The notes under the pieces: generated by a model
Databases searched by the model: none
Seen by the model: the letters and a program-made list of their open reading frames with translations, nothing else
Told to the model about the DNA's origin: nothing
Translations under genes and position numbers: made by a program
NCBI GenBank assembly: GCA_046546355.1
Contig: JBKGXZ010000047.1
Span: 1 to 12,048, forward strand
DNA: 12,048 nucleotides
Reading direction: 5' to 3'
DNA from: CAZBUB01 sp046546355
GTDB lineage: Bacteria > Desulfobacterota > Desulfovibrionia > Desulfovibrionales > Desulfothermaceae
In this document: in pieces, positions 6,285-12,048 of the stretch
How positions within the stretch are numbered: position 1 is the first letter of the stretch
Layout of the letters: the number at the start of each line of letters is the position of its first letter

Positions 6285-6329
6285 CTTATCCCATGCTGAC
6301 AAAATCACAAATTACAAACAATACACCAT

Positions 6330-7220
6330 CTAACCCAGCAACTCCTCCAGGCTGCGCTTCAGCTCCTCCTTGGCAGGCTCTGCCTGGGCATAGATCTCCT
6401 TTGCCTTATAGAACTGCAGCATCCTGACTTCCCTGATATCGGTCTGGATAAAGACCTCAGGCGGATCTACCCCCAGCTTCTGGCAGATAATGGCCTGCTG
6501 CATGATCTCAATGGAGTTGAACAGAATCTCCAGATAGCCGGGCCTGGGCCTGCCTTCCTGCCTGGGAGCCCGCTGAGATGAAACATCCACAGCCACCTTG
6601 ACCCCGCAGCCCTGGGGCAAGACGTCAAAAGGCACTGGGTTGACCACTCCCCCGTCCACCAGGAGCCTGCCCTGATGCTCCACAGGCGCAAACAGACCAG
6701 GCACAGCCATGCTGGCTCCCAGGGCAGGCAGCAGGGGCCCTGCCTCGAATACCACCTGGCTCCTGTCCCAGAAGTCAGCAGCCACTATTTTGCAGGGCAG
6801 GCTGAGATCATTGAAATCCCTGGCCTGCATATGCCCGGAGACGAACTCCAGGATGGGCTCAGCATGCAAAATTCCGCCCTGGCCCAGCCCGGGCTTGAAC
6901 ATTTCCCAATAGCCCAACACCCTGCTGCCCAAAATCCTGTTAGCCAAAGAGCGTCTGTCCAGGCCCAGAAGCTCCTGCACCATGTCTTTCAACTCCCAGG
7001 AGCAATAGCCTGCGCAGTACAGCACAGAGACAATGGCCCCGATACTGGTTCCGCTCACCACGGCTGGGCGTACCCCCAGCTCCTCCAGGGCTTCCAGCAT
7101 GGACAAATGGGCCAGCCCGCAGGCCCCGCCTGAGCCCAGGCTCAGGCCTACACTCCTGGAGGCTGCAAAGGAACTGAGGGGGACCCACTGCTGCAGCTTG
7201 CGCCTGAACTTCTTGGCCAT
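6330..7220 (-). CDS. Patatin-like phospholipase (RssA/YchK-type)
   Basis: This 296-residue protein is a predicted serine lipid acyl hydrolase with a Ser-Asp dyad. The oxyanion-hole glycines are in GLSLGSGGACGLAH (25-38), the nucleophile elbow is GTSIG (57-61) with Ser59, and the second catalytic residue is Asp189 in DGG (189-191). All key residues are present and the size fits the small bacterial patatin class. There is no signal peptide; the basic N-terminus (MAKKFRRK) suggests a cytoplasmic or membrane-peripheral enzyme acting on the inner leaflet. The ribosome site is weak (AGG a few bases before the start). A TCTAAT -10-like box (7243-7248) lies upstream with no credible -35. It is divergent from the lipid transport operon across 143 bp, which hints at a shared role in phospholipid turnover. 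The real substrate is unknown. Confidence 0.92.
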   Translation of the reverse strand: MAKKFRRKLQQWVPLSSFAASRSVGLSLGSGGACGLAHLSMLEALEELGVRPAVVSGTSIGAIVSVLYCAGYCSWELKDMVQELLGLDRRSLANRILGSRVLGYWEMFKPGLGQGGILHAEPILEFVSGHMQARDFNDLSLPCKIVAADFWDRSQVVFEAGPLLPALGASMAVPGLFAPVEHQGRLLVDGGVVNPVPFDVLPQGCGVKVAVDVSSQRAPRQEGRPRPGYLEILFNSIEIMQQAIICQKLGVDPPEVFIQTDIREVRMLQFYKAKEIYAQAEPAKEELKRSLEELLG

Positions 7221-7298
7221 AACCTAACTTGTTCAGCTAACTATTAGATATGTATCAGAGCAGACTAGCCCTGCCTGGGCAGGTTTCGGCCCTGCAGA

Positions 7299-7327
7299 TT
7301 GACTTTGCCACCTGCTTTCACTAAACT
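7299..7327 (+). promoter_or_regulatory. Candidate promoter of the lipid transport operon
   Basis: TTGACT (7299-7304; 5 of 6 to the -35 consensus), a 17-nt spacer and TAAACT (7322-7327; 4 of 6 to the -10) lie 36 nt before the permease start. Transcription would start near 7334. A 14-bp palindrome-like CCTGCC-TG-GGCAGG (7270-7283) sits just upstream. Confidence 0.5.
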
Positions 7328-7363
7328 ACTGCAGGATTGAGGATCTACCCGGAATAACAGAAT

Positions 7364-8512
7364 ATGTCCAGCACCCTGAAGCAAGAAGCCAACCTGCAGA
7401 TCTTGCCTTTGCAGCGCGAAGCAACTCAGACCCAGGTCCGATTGCTGCTCACGGGCAGGCTGGATGCGCATTCCAGTGCCTGGCTCTGGCGCAACCTGGA
7501 TGCGGAGCTGCAAAAGATCCCGGCCCAGGCTCCAGATATCTGCCTGGACCTCTCCAGCCTGGAGCATATGGACACTTCAGGAGCGGCCCTGGTCCGAGAG
7601 ATAGGCTCTCGTCTGGGTCAGGAAAGAGTAACCCTGATTCCTGGCAACAGCAAGCAAAAGCAGCTGCTGGATCTTTTTTCTGAACTGCCTGATGAGGCCT
7701 CGGACCAAGCCCCTGACCAAATAGACCTTATGTCTGGACTGGGCAGTGCCTTCCGGAACCTGGTCCTGGATCTGGGCCAGTTGTTAGCCTTCCTGGGCCA
7801 GTTCGCCCAGGGCCTTTTTCAGGCCCTGCTTAGACCCAGCAGGGTGCGCTGGTCAGAAGTGGCACGGGTGGCAGAGAATGTCGGGGTCCAGGCCCTGCTG
7901 ATCATCCTGCTCATCGGTTTTTTGCTGGGGCTGATCATCTCCTTCCAGTCCGCGATCCCCTTGCGCATGTTCGGGGCTGAGATATTTGTGGCCCAGCTGT
8001 TGGGACTCTCCCTGTTCAGGGAGCTGAGCCCCCTGGTGACAGCCATCATCCTGGCAGGCCGCAGCGGCTCTTCCTTTGCCGCTGAGCTGGGCTCCATGAA
8101 GATAAACGAGGAGCTGAACGCCCTTGAGACTATGGGCCTGGACCCCTTGAGGTTCTTGATAGTGCCCAGGATGCTGGCAGCCATGCTCATGACCCCTTTA
8201 TTGTCCTTTTTCTTCTCCCTGTTCGGACTGCTGGGCGGAGCCTTGGTCATGATCATCCTTGGCTATCCTCTGGTCACCTATATCACCCAGGTTAGCTCGG
8301 TTTTGCAGGCCGGGGACATCTTGGGCGGACTGTTCAAGGCCTTTGTGTTCAGCATGCTGGTGGCCTGGATCGGCTGCGTCCGCGGCCTGCAGACTGGTGC
8401 CGGCGCCAGCGCTGTAGGCCTCTCCACTACCAGCGCTGTAGTCAGCGGCATAGTGCTTATAGCATTTATGGACGGCCTCTTCGCCCTTGTCTTCTATTCC
8501 CTGGGGATCTAG
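7364..8512 (+). CDS. mlaE: MlaE-type lipid ABC transporter permease with fused N-terminal STAS domain
   Basis: This is the inner-membrane permease of an MCE-type phospholipid transporter. Residues 8-107 form a STAS domain, equivalent to the separate MlaB of E. coli, with the regulatory-site motif LEHMDTSGAAL (66-76; Thr71 and Ser72). Residues 165-382 form the MlaE/YrbE domain with about five or six hydrophobic segments (about 176-196, 205-232, 270-300, 325-340, 355-381). The family signature between them contains RELSPLVTAIILAGRSG and ELGSMKINEELNALETMG (219-258), the likely contact with the ATPase. The STAS-MlaE fusion is a known form. The ribosome site is weak (CGGAAT). Only one base separates its stop from the ATPase start, so expression is coupled. 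It heads a four-gene operon. Transport direction cannot be told from sequence. Confidence 0.93.
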   Translation: MSSTLKQEANLQILPLQREATQTQVRLLLTGRLDAHSSAWLWRNLDAELQKIPAQAPDICLDLSSLEHMDTSGAALVREIGSRLGQERVTLIPGNSKQKQLLDLFSELPDEASDQAPDQIDLMSGLGSAFRNLVLDLGQLLAFLGQFAQGLFQALLRPSRVRWSEVARVAENVGVQALLIILLIGFLLGLIISFQSAIPLRMFGAEIFVAQLLGLSLFRELSPLVTAIILAGRSGSSFAAELGSMKINEELNALETMGLDPLRFLIVPRMLAAMLMTPLLSFFFSLFGLLGGALVMIILGYPLVTYITQVSSVLQAGDILGGLFKAFVFSMLVAWIGCVRGLQTGAGASAVGLSTTSAVVSGIVLIAFMDGLFALVFYSLGI

Positions 8513-8513
8513 A

Positions 8514-9281
8514 ATGTCAGATACCCAGCAGCCTATCATCCAGATCAAGGAATTGAGCCTGGGCTTTTCCTCTGAGCCCCTGCTCACTGACCTCAGCTTC
8601 CAGGTCTGGCCCGGAGAGATCTTTATTATCCTGGGACCTTCAGGCAGCGGTAAAAGCGCCCTGCTCAAGCACATGATCGGTCTCTATACCCCCTGGTCCG
8701 GCCAGGCCCTTATCCAGGGCCAGGACCTGCACCAGGCCAGGGGAGAGGAACGCTATAATCTCTTGCAGAAAATCGGAGTCAGCTTCCAGACCGGGGCCCT
8801 GTTCGGATCCATGAACCTGGCCCAGAATGTGGCCCTGCCCCTGCAAGAGCTGACCAGTTTGCCCCAGCAGGCGATTCAGCGATTGGTGCACATGAAGCTG
8901 CACTTGGTGGGCCTTAGCGGCTATGGCCAGCTGATGCCCGCGGAGCTAAGCGGGGGCATGCAGAAGCGGGCCGCCATAGCCAGGGCCATGGCCCTGGACC
9001 CTTTGATACTGTTCCTGGATGAGCCCTCAGCAGGCCTGGACCCGCTCACATCCGCCGATCTGGACGACCTGATCCTGAATCTGGCCAGCTTCCTGGGTAT
9101 CACCTTTGTCATTGTCAGCCATGAGCTGCAGAGCATCTTCAAAGTAGCTAAGAGGATGATTATCCTGGACAACAAGCAAAAGGGCATCGCTGCCCAGGGG
9201 ACTCCAGCAGAGCTGCTGGCGGACCCGCCCACCGAATGGGTGAGGCGTTTCCTGCACCGGGACCCGGCACCAAAGTCCTAG
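8514..9281 (+). CDS. mlaF: MlaF-type ABC transporter ATPase
   Basis: This 255-residue cytoplasmic ATPase powers the lipid transporter. It has Walker A GPSGSGKS (41-48), Q-loop Gln92 in SFQTGALF, signature LSGGMQKR (145-152), Walker B LILFLDE (164-170), D-loop SAGLDP and H-loop His203. VSFQTGALFGSMNLAQNVALPL is the usual stretch of the MlaF/Ttg2A branch, distinguishing it from other ABC ATPases. I choose ATG 8514 (MSDTQQP) over an in-frame ATG at 8487, because 8487 lies within the permease gene and adds nine residues (MSSIPWGSR) unlike family N-termini. GGGG six to nine bases upstream can act as ribosome site. The final approximately 35 residues match the C-terminal extension region of MlaF. 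Confidence 0.95.
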   Translation: MSDTQQPIIQIKELSLGFSSEPLLTDLSFQVWPGEIFIILGPSGSGKSALLKHMIGLYTPWSGQALIQGQDLHQARGEERYNLLQKIGVSFQTGALFGSMNLAQNVALPLQELTSLPQQAIQRLVHMKLHLVGLSGYGQLMPAELSGGMQKRAAIARAMALDPLILFLDEPSAGLDPLTSADLDDLILNLASFLGITFVIVSHELQSIFKVAKRMIILDNKQKGIAAQGTPAELLADPPTEWVRRFLHRDPAPKS

Positions 9282-9308
9282 AGCAACAAACCTAAAGCAG
9301 GGACAGGG

Positions 9309-10424
9309 ATGTCTGACAAGCTGAGCAATTTCCGCCTGGGCCTCTTCATTCTGGCCGCCTTCCTGTTGTTGGTGGTCTTTTTGGTTTTTTTCGGTCCAGG
9401 TGGCTTCTGGCAGGATAAAGCCAGACTGGAGACCTATCTGGATGGCTCTGTCCAGGGCCTGGACGTGGGCTCCGCTGTCAAGATGCGCGGGGTGCGCATC
9501 GGGAATATTGAGAGAATTGGCTTCGTGAATCAGAAATATCCGGAGTGCGCCAGGGAAGAGCGTCTGGTGCTCCTGGAGATGGAGGTCCTGCTCAAGCATT
9601 TCCCGGTGCAAAACAGGCAGGAGTTCGCAAACTACATGCAAGAGGAGGTACAAAAAAATGGTCTGCGTATCCGCATTATGCCCCAGGGACTGACCGGCAG
9701 CGCCTTTCTGGAGCTGGATTATGTCTCCAGGCAGCGACATCCAGAGCCGCAGTTAAAATGGGACCCGGAGCACACCTATGTGCCTTCAGCCCCGGGCACC
9801 AGAGCCAGACTGGAGGAAACCCTGGAGTCCATAAGCCAGACCCTGCAGAGCCTGGAAAAGGTAGACTGGACAGAGACATTTCGAAGCCTGAACTTTCTTT
9901 TGCATTCCATGCAGGATAAGGTGGCGGAGTTTCCCAGTCAGAAGCTGGGGCAGCAGCTGCAGTCCTTGCTGCAGGAGACCAGGCAGACCAACCAGGAGAT
10001 CAGAAAGCTCCTGGGCGCTGCGGACCAGGACAGCCCGGCGCAGGACAACCTGCAGGAAATGATCTCCCAGGTATCCACAGCTGCCGCTGACCTGCAGGTT
10101 GTCTTAAACAGGCTGGATTCCACGCTGAGCCAGCCTGAAGGCGGCCTGCAATCCCTGCAGACTGTGCTGCAAAACCTGGAACATACCTCCCAGGGCCTGC
10201 CTGGTCTAACGCAAGATCTCAGCCAAAATATGCACCAGATCCAGGCCAGCTTCGCAGAGCTGGAGCAGCTCTTGAATGTGCATGGCCAGGATCTAGGCCC
10301 GCTGTTGCGGGATCTATCCGCCACCCTGCGCAACCTGCGGGCCTTAAGCTCGGAGCTTAGAAGATACCCGGGCTCAATCTTCCTGGCCCCTGAAAAAGAG
10401 CAGGAGGGATACCTGCATGACTAG
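9309..10424 (+). CDS. mlaD: MlaD-like MCE-domain protein with long helical tail
   Basis: This is the substrate-binding, membrane-anchored subunit of the transporter; MCE domains form hexameric rings that pass lipids through the periplasm. A single transmembrane helix occupies about residues 11-28, anchoring it in the inner membrane. The MCE domain is about 38-140, with the characteristic GLDVGSAVKMRGVRIGNI (50-67) and GLTGSAFLELD (127-137). Residues 165-352 are Leu/Gln-rich and heptad-like, predicted long helix with breaks near residues 241-247, 276-279 and 297. At 371 residues it is about twice E. coli MlaD (roughly 180) because of this tail, closer in architecture to PqiB/LetB or mycobacterial Mce proteins while having only one MCE domain. 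It starts 27 nt after the ATPase gene and overlaps the lipoprotein gene by 8 nt. The symbol mlaD is used by family, not by proven orthology. Confidence 0.9.
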   Translation: MSDKLSNFRLGLFILAAFLLLVVFLVFFGPGGFWQDKARLETYLDGSVQGLDVGSAVKMRGVRIGNIERIGFVNQKYPECAREERLVLLEMEVLLKHFPVQNRQEFANYMQEEVQKNGLRIRIMPQGLTGSAFLELDYVSRQRHPEPQLKWDPEHTYVPSAPGTRARLEETLESISQTLQSLEKVDWTETFRSLNFLLHSMQDKVAEFPSQKLGQQLQSLLQETRQTNQEIRKLLGAADQDSPAQDNLQEMISQVSTAAADLQVVLNRLDSTLSQPEGGLQSLQTVLQNLEHTSQGLPGLTQDLSQNMHQIQASFAELEQLLNVHGQDLGPLLRDLSATLRNLRALSSELRRYPGSIFLAPEKEQEGYLHD

Positions 10425-11061
10425 CAGCCTTTTCAGATTGGTACTTTTTCTGCTGCTGCCTGGGCTGCTCACAGGCTGCAGCTGGCTGTTGCGCTCCGGC
10501 CCGGAGAAACAATACTATATGCTCCAGGCCCAAAGGAGCCAGGAAACCCGGCAGCAAAAACAGGACAGCGCCCTCCTGGTCAGGCCTTTTTCCATCTCAC
10601 AAGCCTTTGAGGGCCAGGAGCTGATACTGCAGATCGAGCAGGACAGATTTGTTGCAGACTACAAACGCCGCTTCCTGATCCCGGCCCAGGACATGATTAC
10701 AGAGCTGACCCGCAACTGGCTGGCAGAGAGCGGCCTTTTCTCGCACGTCCTGCCCCAGGGGGCAAAAGGGGTGCAGGCGGACTACCACCTGCAGGCCAGA
10801 ATACACTCCTTGTATCTGGACCAAAGCGGGCAGCAGCCTGCTACAGTGCTGGAAATGGAATTCCTGCTCCTGGGCAGGCAGGACCGCAAGCTGCAGATAC
10901 TGGGCCAGGAAAATATCCGCAAGGAATCCGAGCTGCAAAGGCTCAGCGCTTCTGAGGCCATCCAGGCCTGGAGCCGGGATCTGGCGCTGACCCTGCAGGA
11001 GTTGGAAAGCTGCTTGCAGGAATGGCTGCCCCATGAAAACATGGCCTTGGACACAGATTGA
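10417..11061 (+). CDS. ABC-type transport auxiliary lipoprotein, PqiC-like
   Basis: This 214-residue lipoprotein is the likely outer-membrane partner of the MCE transporter. It has a signal peptide of type II with lipobox LLTGC, cleavage before Cys21; Ser22 at +2 suggests sorting to the outer membrane. Family traits of the ABC transport auxiliary (DUF330/PqiC) domain are the early YYML after the linker (about residues 34-37) and the strand VRPFSISQAFEGQELILQ (55-72), followed by an alpha/beta body. Its ATG lies inside the mlaD-like gene, 8 nt of overlap, with AGGAGGG (10402-10408) 8 nt upstream, so it is coupled to it. In E. coli PqiC accompanies the PqiB MCE protein, not MlaD. Its presence here beside an Mla-type permease and ATPase supports a tunnel-like arrangement rather than an MlaC shuttle. 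Family assignment is by pattern and gene order. Confidence 0.82.
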   Translation: MTSSLFRLVLFLLLPGLLTGCSWLLRSGPEKQYYMLQAQRSQETRQQKQDSALLVRPFSISQAFEGQELILQIEQDRFVADYKRRFLIPAQDMITELTRNWLAESGLFSHVLPQGAKGVQADYHLQARIHSLYLDQSGQQPATVLEMEFLLLGRQDRKLQILGQENIRKESELQRLSASEAIQAWSRDLALTLQELESCLQEWLPHENMALDTD

Positions 11062-11151
11062 TCCTGGATTGCTGCTGATGATTCTGGTAGCCTGCAAACG
11101 GGTTGGGAATCTGACTCTTTACAAACAAACTGCAGCCGGAGAGATTCGAGC

Positions 11152-11475
11152 ATGAGCAACCTCAAGGACTTCAAGGATCTGCCCATAGAATGGGATCTGG
11201 AACCAACTGATGCAGTGGTCAGGCATCTGGAATGGGGCAACACTGGATATGGCGGCCACTACGGTGATGCCCAGCAGGCCTCCTACTACTTCAGTGTGGA
11301 CACCTGGCAGGAGCCCTACCTGATAAGACTGCAGAAGATGAGCAAGGACGGCTCCCAGACCCTGCACGAGCTGGATCTGCCCCAGGAGTTTTATCCAGAA
11401 TACGCCTATGCCAAGGGCGCTTTCGGACTTTCCCCGGAGCTCAAGGTTTGGCTGCAGGGAGTCCTGGAGCAATAG
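11152..11475 (+). CDS. Small conserved-type hypothetical protein
   Basis: This 107-residue protein has no signal peptide, membrane segment or cysteine, and I know no function for it. It is acidic and rich in aromatic residues (W, Y, F), with a patterned N-terminus PIEWDLEPTDAVVRHLEWGN, a tract of Gly/Tyr/His (GYGGHYG), and SVDTWQEPYLIRL in the middle, which reads like a small beta-rich fold. From memory it resembles small uncharacterised proteins of Desulfovibrionales carrying an IEWDL...LEWGN and VDTW pattern, but I cannot verify that. GGAGAG (11138-11143) lies 8 nt before the start, supporting translation. It begins 90 bp after the lipoprotein gene with no terminator between them, so it may be the tail of that operon or a separate unit. 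Confidence 0.8.
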   Translation: MSNLKDFKDLPIEWDLEPTDAVVRHLEWGNTGYGGHYGDAQQASYYFSVDTWQEPYLIRLQKMSKDGSQTLHELDLPQEFYPEYAYAKGAFGLSPELKVWLQGVLEQ

Positions 11476-11543
11476 GCCAGAGCCTGGCGCAGCTTACATC
11501 CTGCTGCACATAGGGACCTGAACTTTTTTCAAGGAGAAAGCCA

Positions 11544-12048
11544 ATGGAAAGGAAGAACTGGCTGGAACAAATGAAGGAATTTGAGCACTCCAGTCAGGAA
11601 GAGGAGCAAGTCAAGCGCAGGAGGAAACCCACTTACAGCCTTGGGGATCAATTCTGGAAAAAGCCTTTTTTCCTGGGGGGGTTGGGCTTGATCCTGCTGT
11701 TGTTCTTCATCTCCCTGCTCTTTACTTCCGGAGATGAAGAGCAGCAAGGCTCTAGAGAGCTGCAGGAGATCACTGCCCAGTTGCAGCTCATGCAGGACAG
11801 GCTTGGCGAACTGGAGCAGAAGCTGAGCGATCAGGAGGAGGAGCTGCTTTTGATGCAGTCCGCTGACTCCAATCTGGGGGACAGAGTGGAGGATGTGGCC
11901 CAGGAACAGGAAAAACTGCAAAACCAGATGCAGGCCCTGCAAAAGCAAACTGCCAGCGCACAAGAGCAAAGGCAGACAGCTGATCCTGATGCTTCATCAG
12001 AAGGGGAAGATGACGATGCAGGGGAAGATGACGATGCAGGGGAAGATG
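11544..12048 (+). CDS. Single-pass membrane protein with coiled coil and acidic repeat (C-terminus outside window)
   Basis: The first 168 residues are visible. Residues 1-40 are charged and cytoplasmic (RRRK at 25-28 gives positive-inside orientation). Residues 42-61 (PFFLGGLGLILLLFFISLLF core) are a transmembrane anchor without a cleavage site. Residues 69-145 are a Gln/Glu/Leu heptad-like coiled coil placed in the periplasm, and from residue 154 an acidic repeat GEDDDA begins and runs past the window end. AAGGAG (11531-11536) lies 7 nt before ATG 11544. Proteins with this layout often end in a peptidoglycan-binding domain such as LysM or SPOR, which would suit the envelope neighbourhood, but that part is not visible. 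No family can be named from what is here. Confidence 0.85.
   Translation, partial: MERKNWLEQMKEFEHSSQEEEQVKRRRKPTYSLGDQFWKKPFFLGGLGLILLLFFISLLFTSGDEEQQGSRELQEITAQLQLMQDRLGELEQKLSDQEEELLLMQSADSNLGDRVEDVAQEQEKLQNQMQALQKQTASAQEQRQTADPDASSEGEDDDAGEDDDAGED
12003..12048 (+). repeat. In-frame 18-bp tandem repeat encoding GEDDDA
   Basis: The unit GGGGAAGATGACGATGCA occurs twice exactly (12003-12020, 12021-12038) and then for ten more bases up to the window edge. All copies are identical at DNA level, which suggests recent expansion by slippage or unequal recombination. The unit length of 18 keeps the frame, so copy-number changes alter only the length of an acidic linker. Confidence 0.9.

Noticed and set aside
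6139..6333. 64-codon open frame between the transpeptidase and patatin genes
   Set aside because: It reads through the hairpin and hexamer tract, giving a low-complexity RYRFRCRNRY stretch, and it runs into the patatin gene end.
7270..7283. CCTGCC-TG-GGCAGG as an RNA hairpin or terminator
   Set aside because: A 2-nt loop is too small and no T tract follows; it could be a DNA operator, but CCTGCC and GGCAGG are common words in this GC-rich sequence.
8487..8513. Upstream ATG for the MlaF-type ATPase
   Set aside because: It overlaps the permease gene end and adds nine residues not expected in this family; ATG 8514 directly follows the permease stop.
11476..11543. Terminator between the 107-residue protein gene and the coiled-coil gene
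   Set aside because: GCAGC/GCTGC gives only a 5-bp stem, and the T run (11524-11529) begins about 20 nt after it, so the parts do not form a proper terminator.

Overview
The window looks like chromosomal core and envelope DNA from a strictly anaerobic Gram-negative bacterium, most likely a sulfate reducer of the Desulfovibrionales/Desulfohalobiaceae type. The basis is a PurL of the fused-PurS type, a rubrerythrin, an iron-sulfur L-cysteine desulfidase family enzyme, an Mla/MCE lipid transporter with a lipid-anchored partner, and a GC-rich codon style dominated by CTG and CAG. The assignment comes from protein character and was not checked by any search. I see no phage, transposase, CRISPR array, tRNA or rRNA.

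Layout: (1) 1-2264, minus strand, the first 754 residues of PurL; its C-terminus lies outside the window. (2) 2509-4414, plus strand, a Nudix hydrolase overlapping by 11 nt an L-cysteine desulfidase-like (CyuA/YhaM) gene with a near-perfect ribosome binding site. (3) 4456-4950, minus strand, rubrerythrin, with a strong sigma-70-like promoter whose spacer holds a Fur/PerR-like operator and a probable terminator lying inside the 3' end of the desulfidase gene. (4) 5191-6129, plus strand, an exported LysM plus YkuD L,D-transpeptidase, preceded by an unusual nested inverted/direct repeat. (5) 6130-6329, a convergent gap holding a perfect 13-bp hairpin followed at once by a TCG-every-six-bases tract. 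(6) 6330-7220, minus strand, a patatin-like phospholipase, divergent from (7) 7364-11061, plus strand, a four-gene lipid transport operon: STAS-MlaE permease, MlaF ATPase, MlaD-like MCE protein with a long helical tail, and a PqiC-like lipoprotein. (8) 11152-11475, a small soluble orphan protein. (9) 11544 to the window end, an inner-membrane-anchored coiled-coil protein entering an acidic tandem repeat.

How the genes fit together: the right half is an envelope module. The ATPase and permease energise transport at the inner membrane, the MCE protein and the lipoprotein could form the route across the periplasm, and the patatin may act on the same phospholipids. No gene for the soluble shuttle MlaC is present here; the MlaD-like protein is instead about twice the length of classical MlaD and is paired with a PqiC-type lipoprotein. 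The left half is general metabolism and oxidative-stress defence. Nothing here is plainly a new biological system. The most useful leads are the repressor site inside the rubrerythrin promoter, the nested repeat upstream of the transpeptidase, the hairpin-hexamer element, and the hybrid Mla/PqiC transporter with its neighbours.
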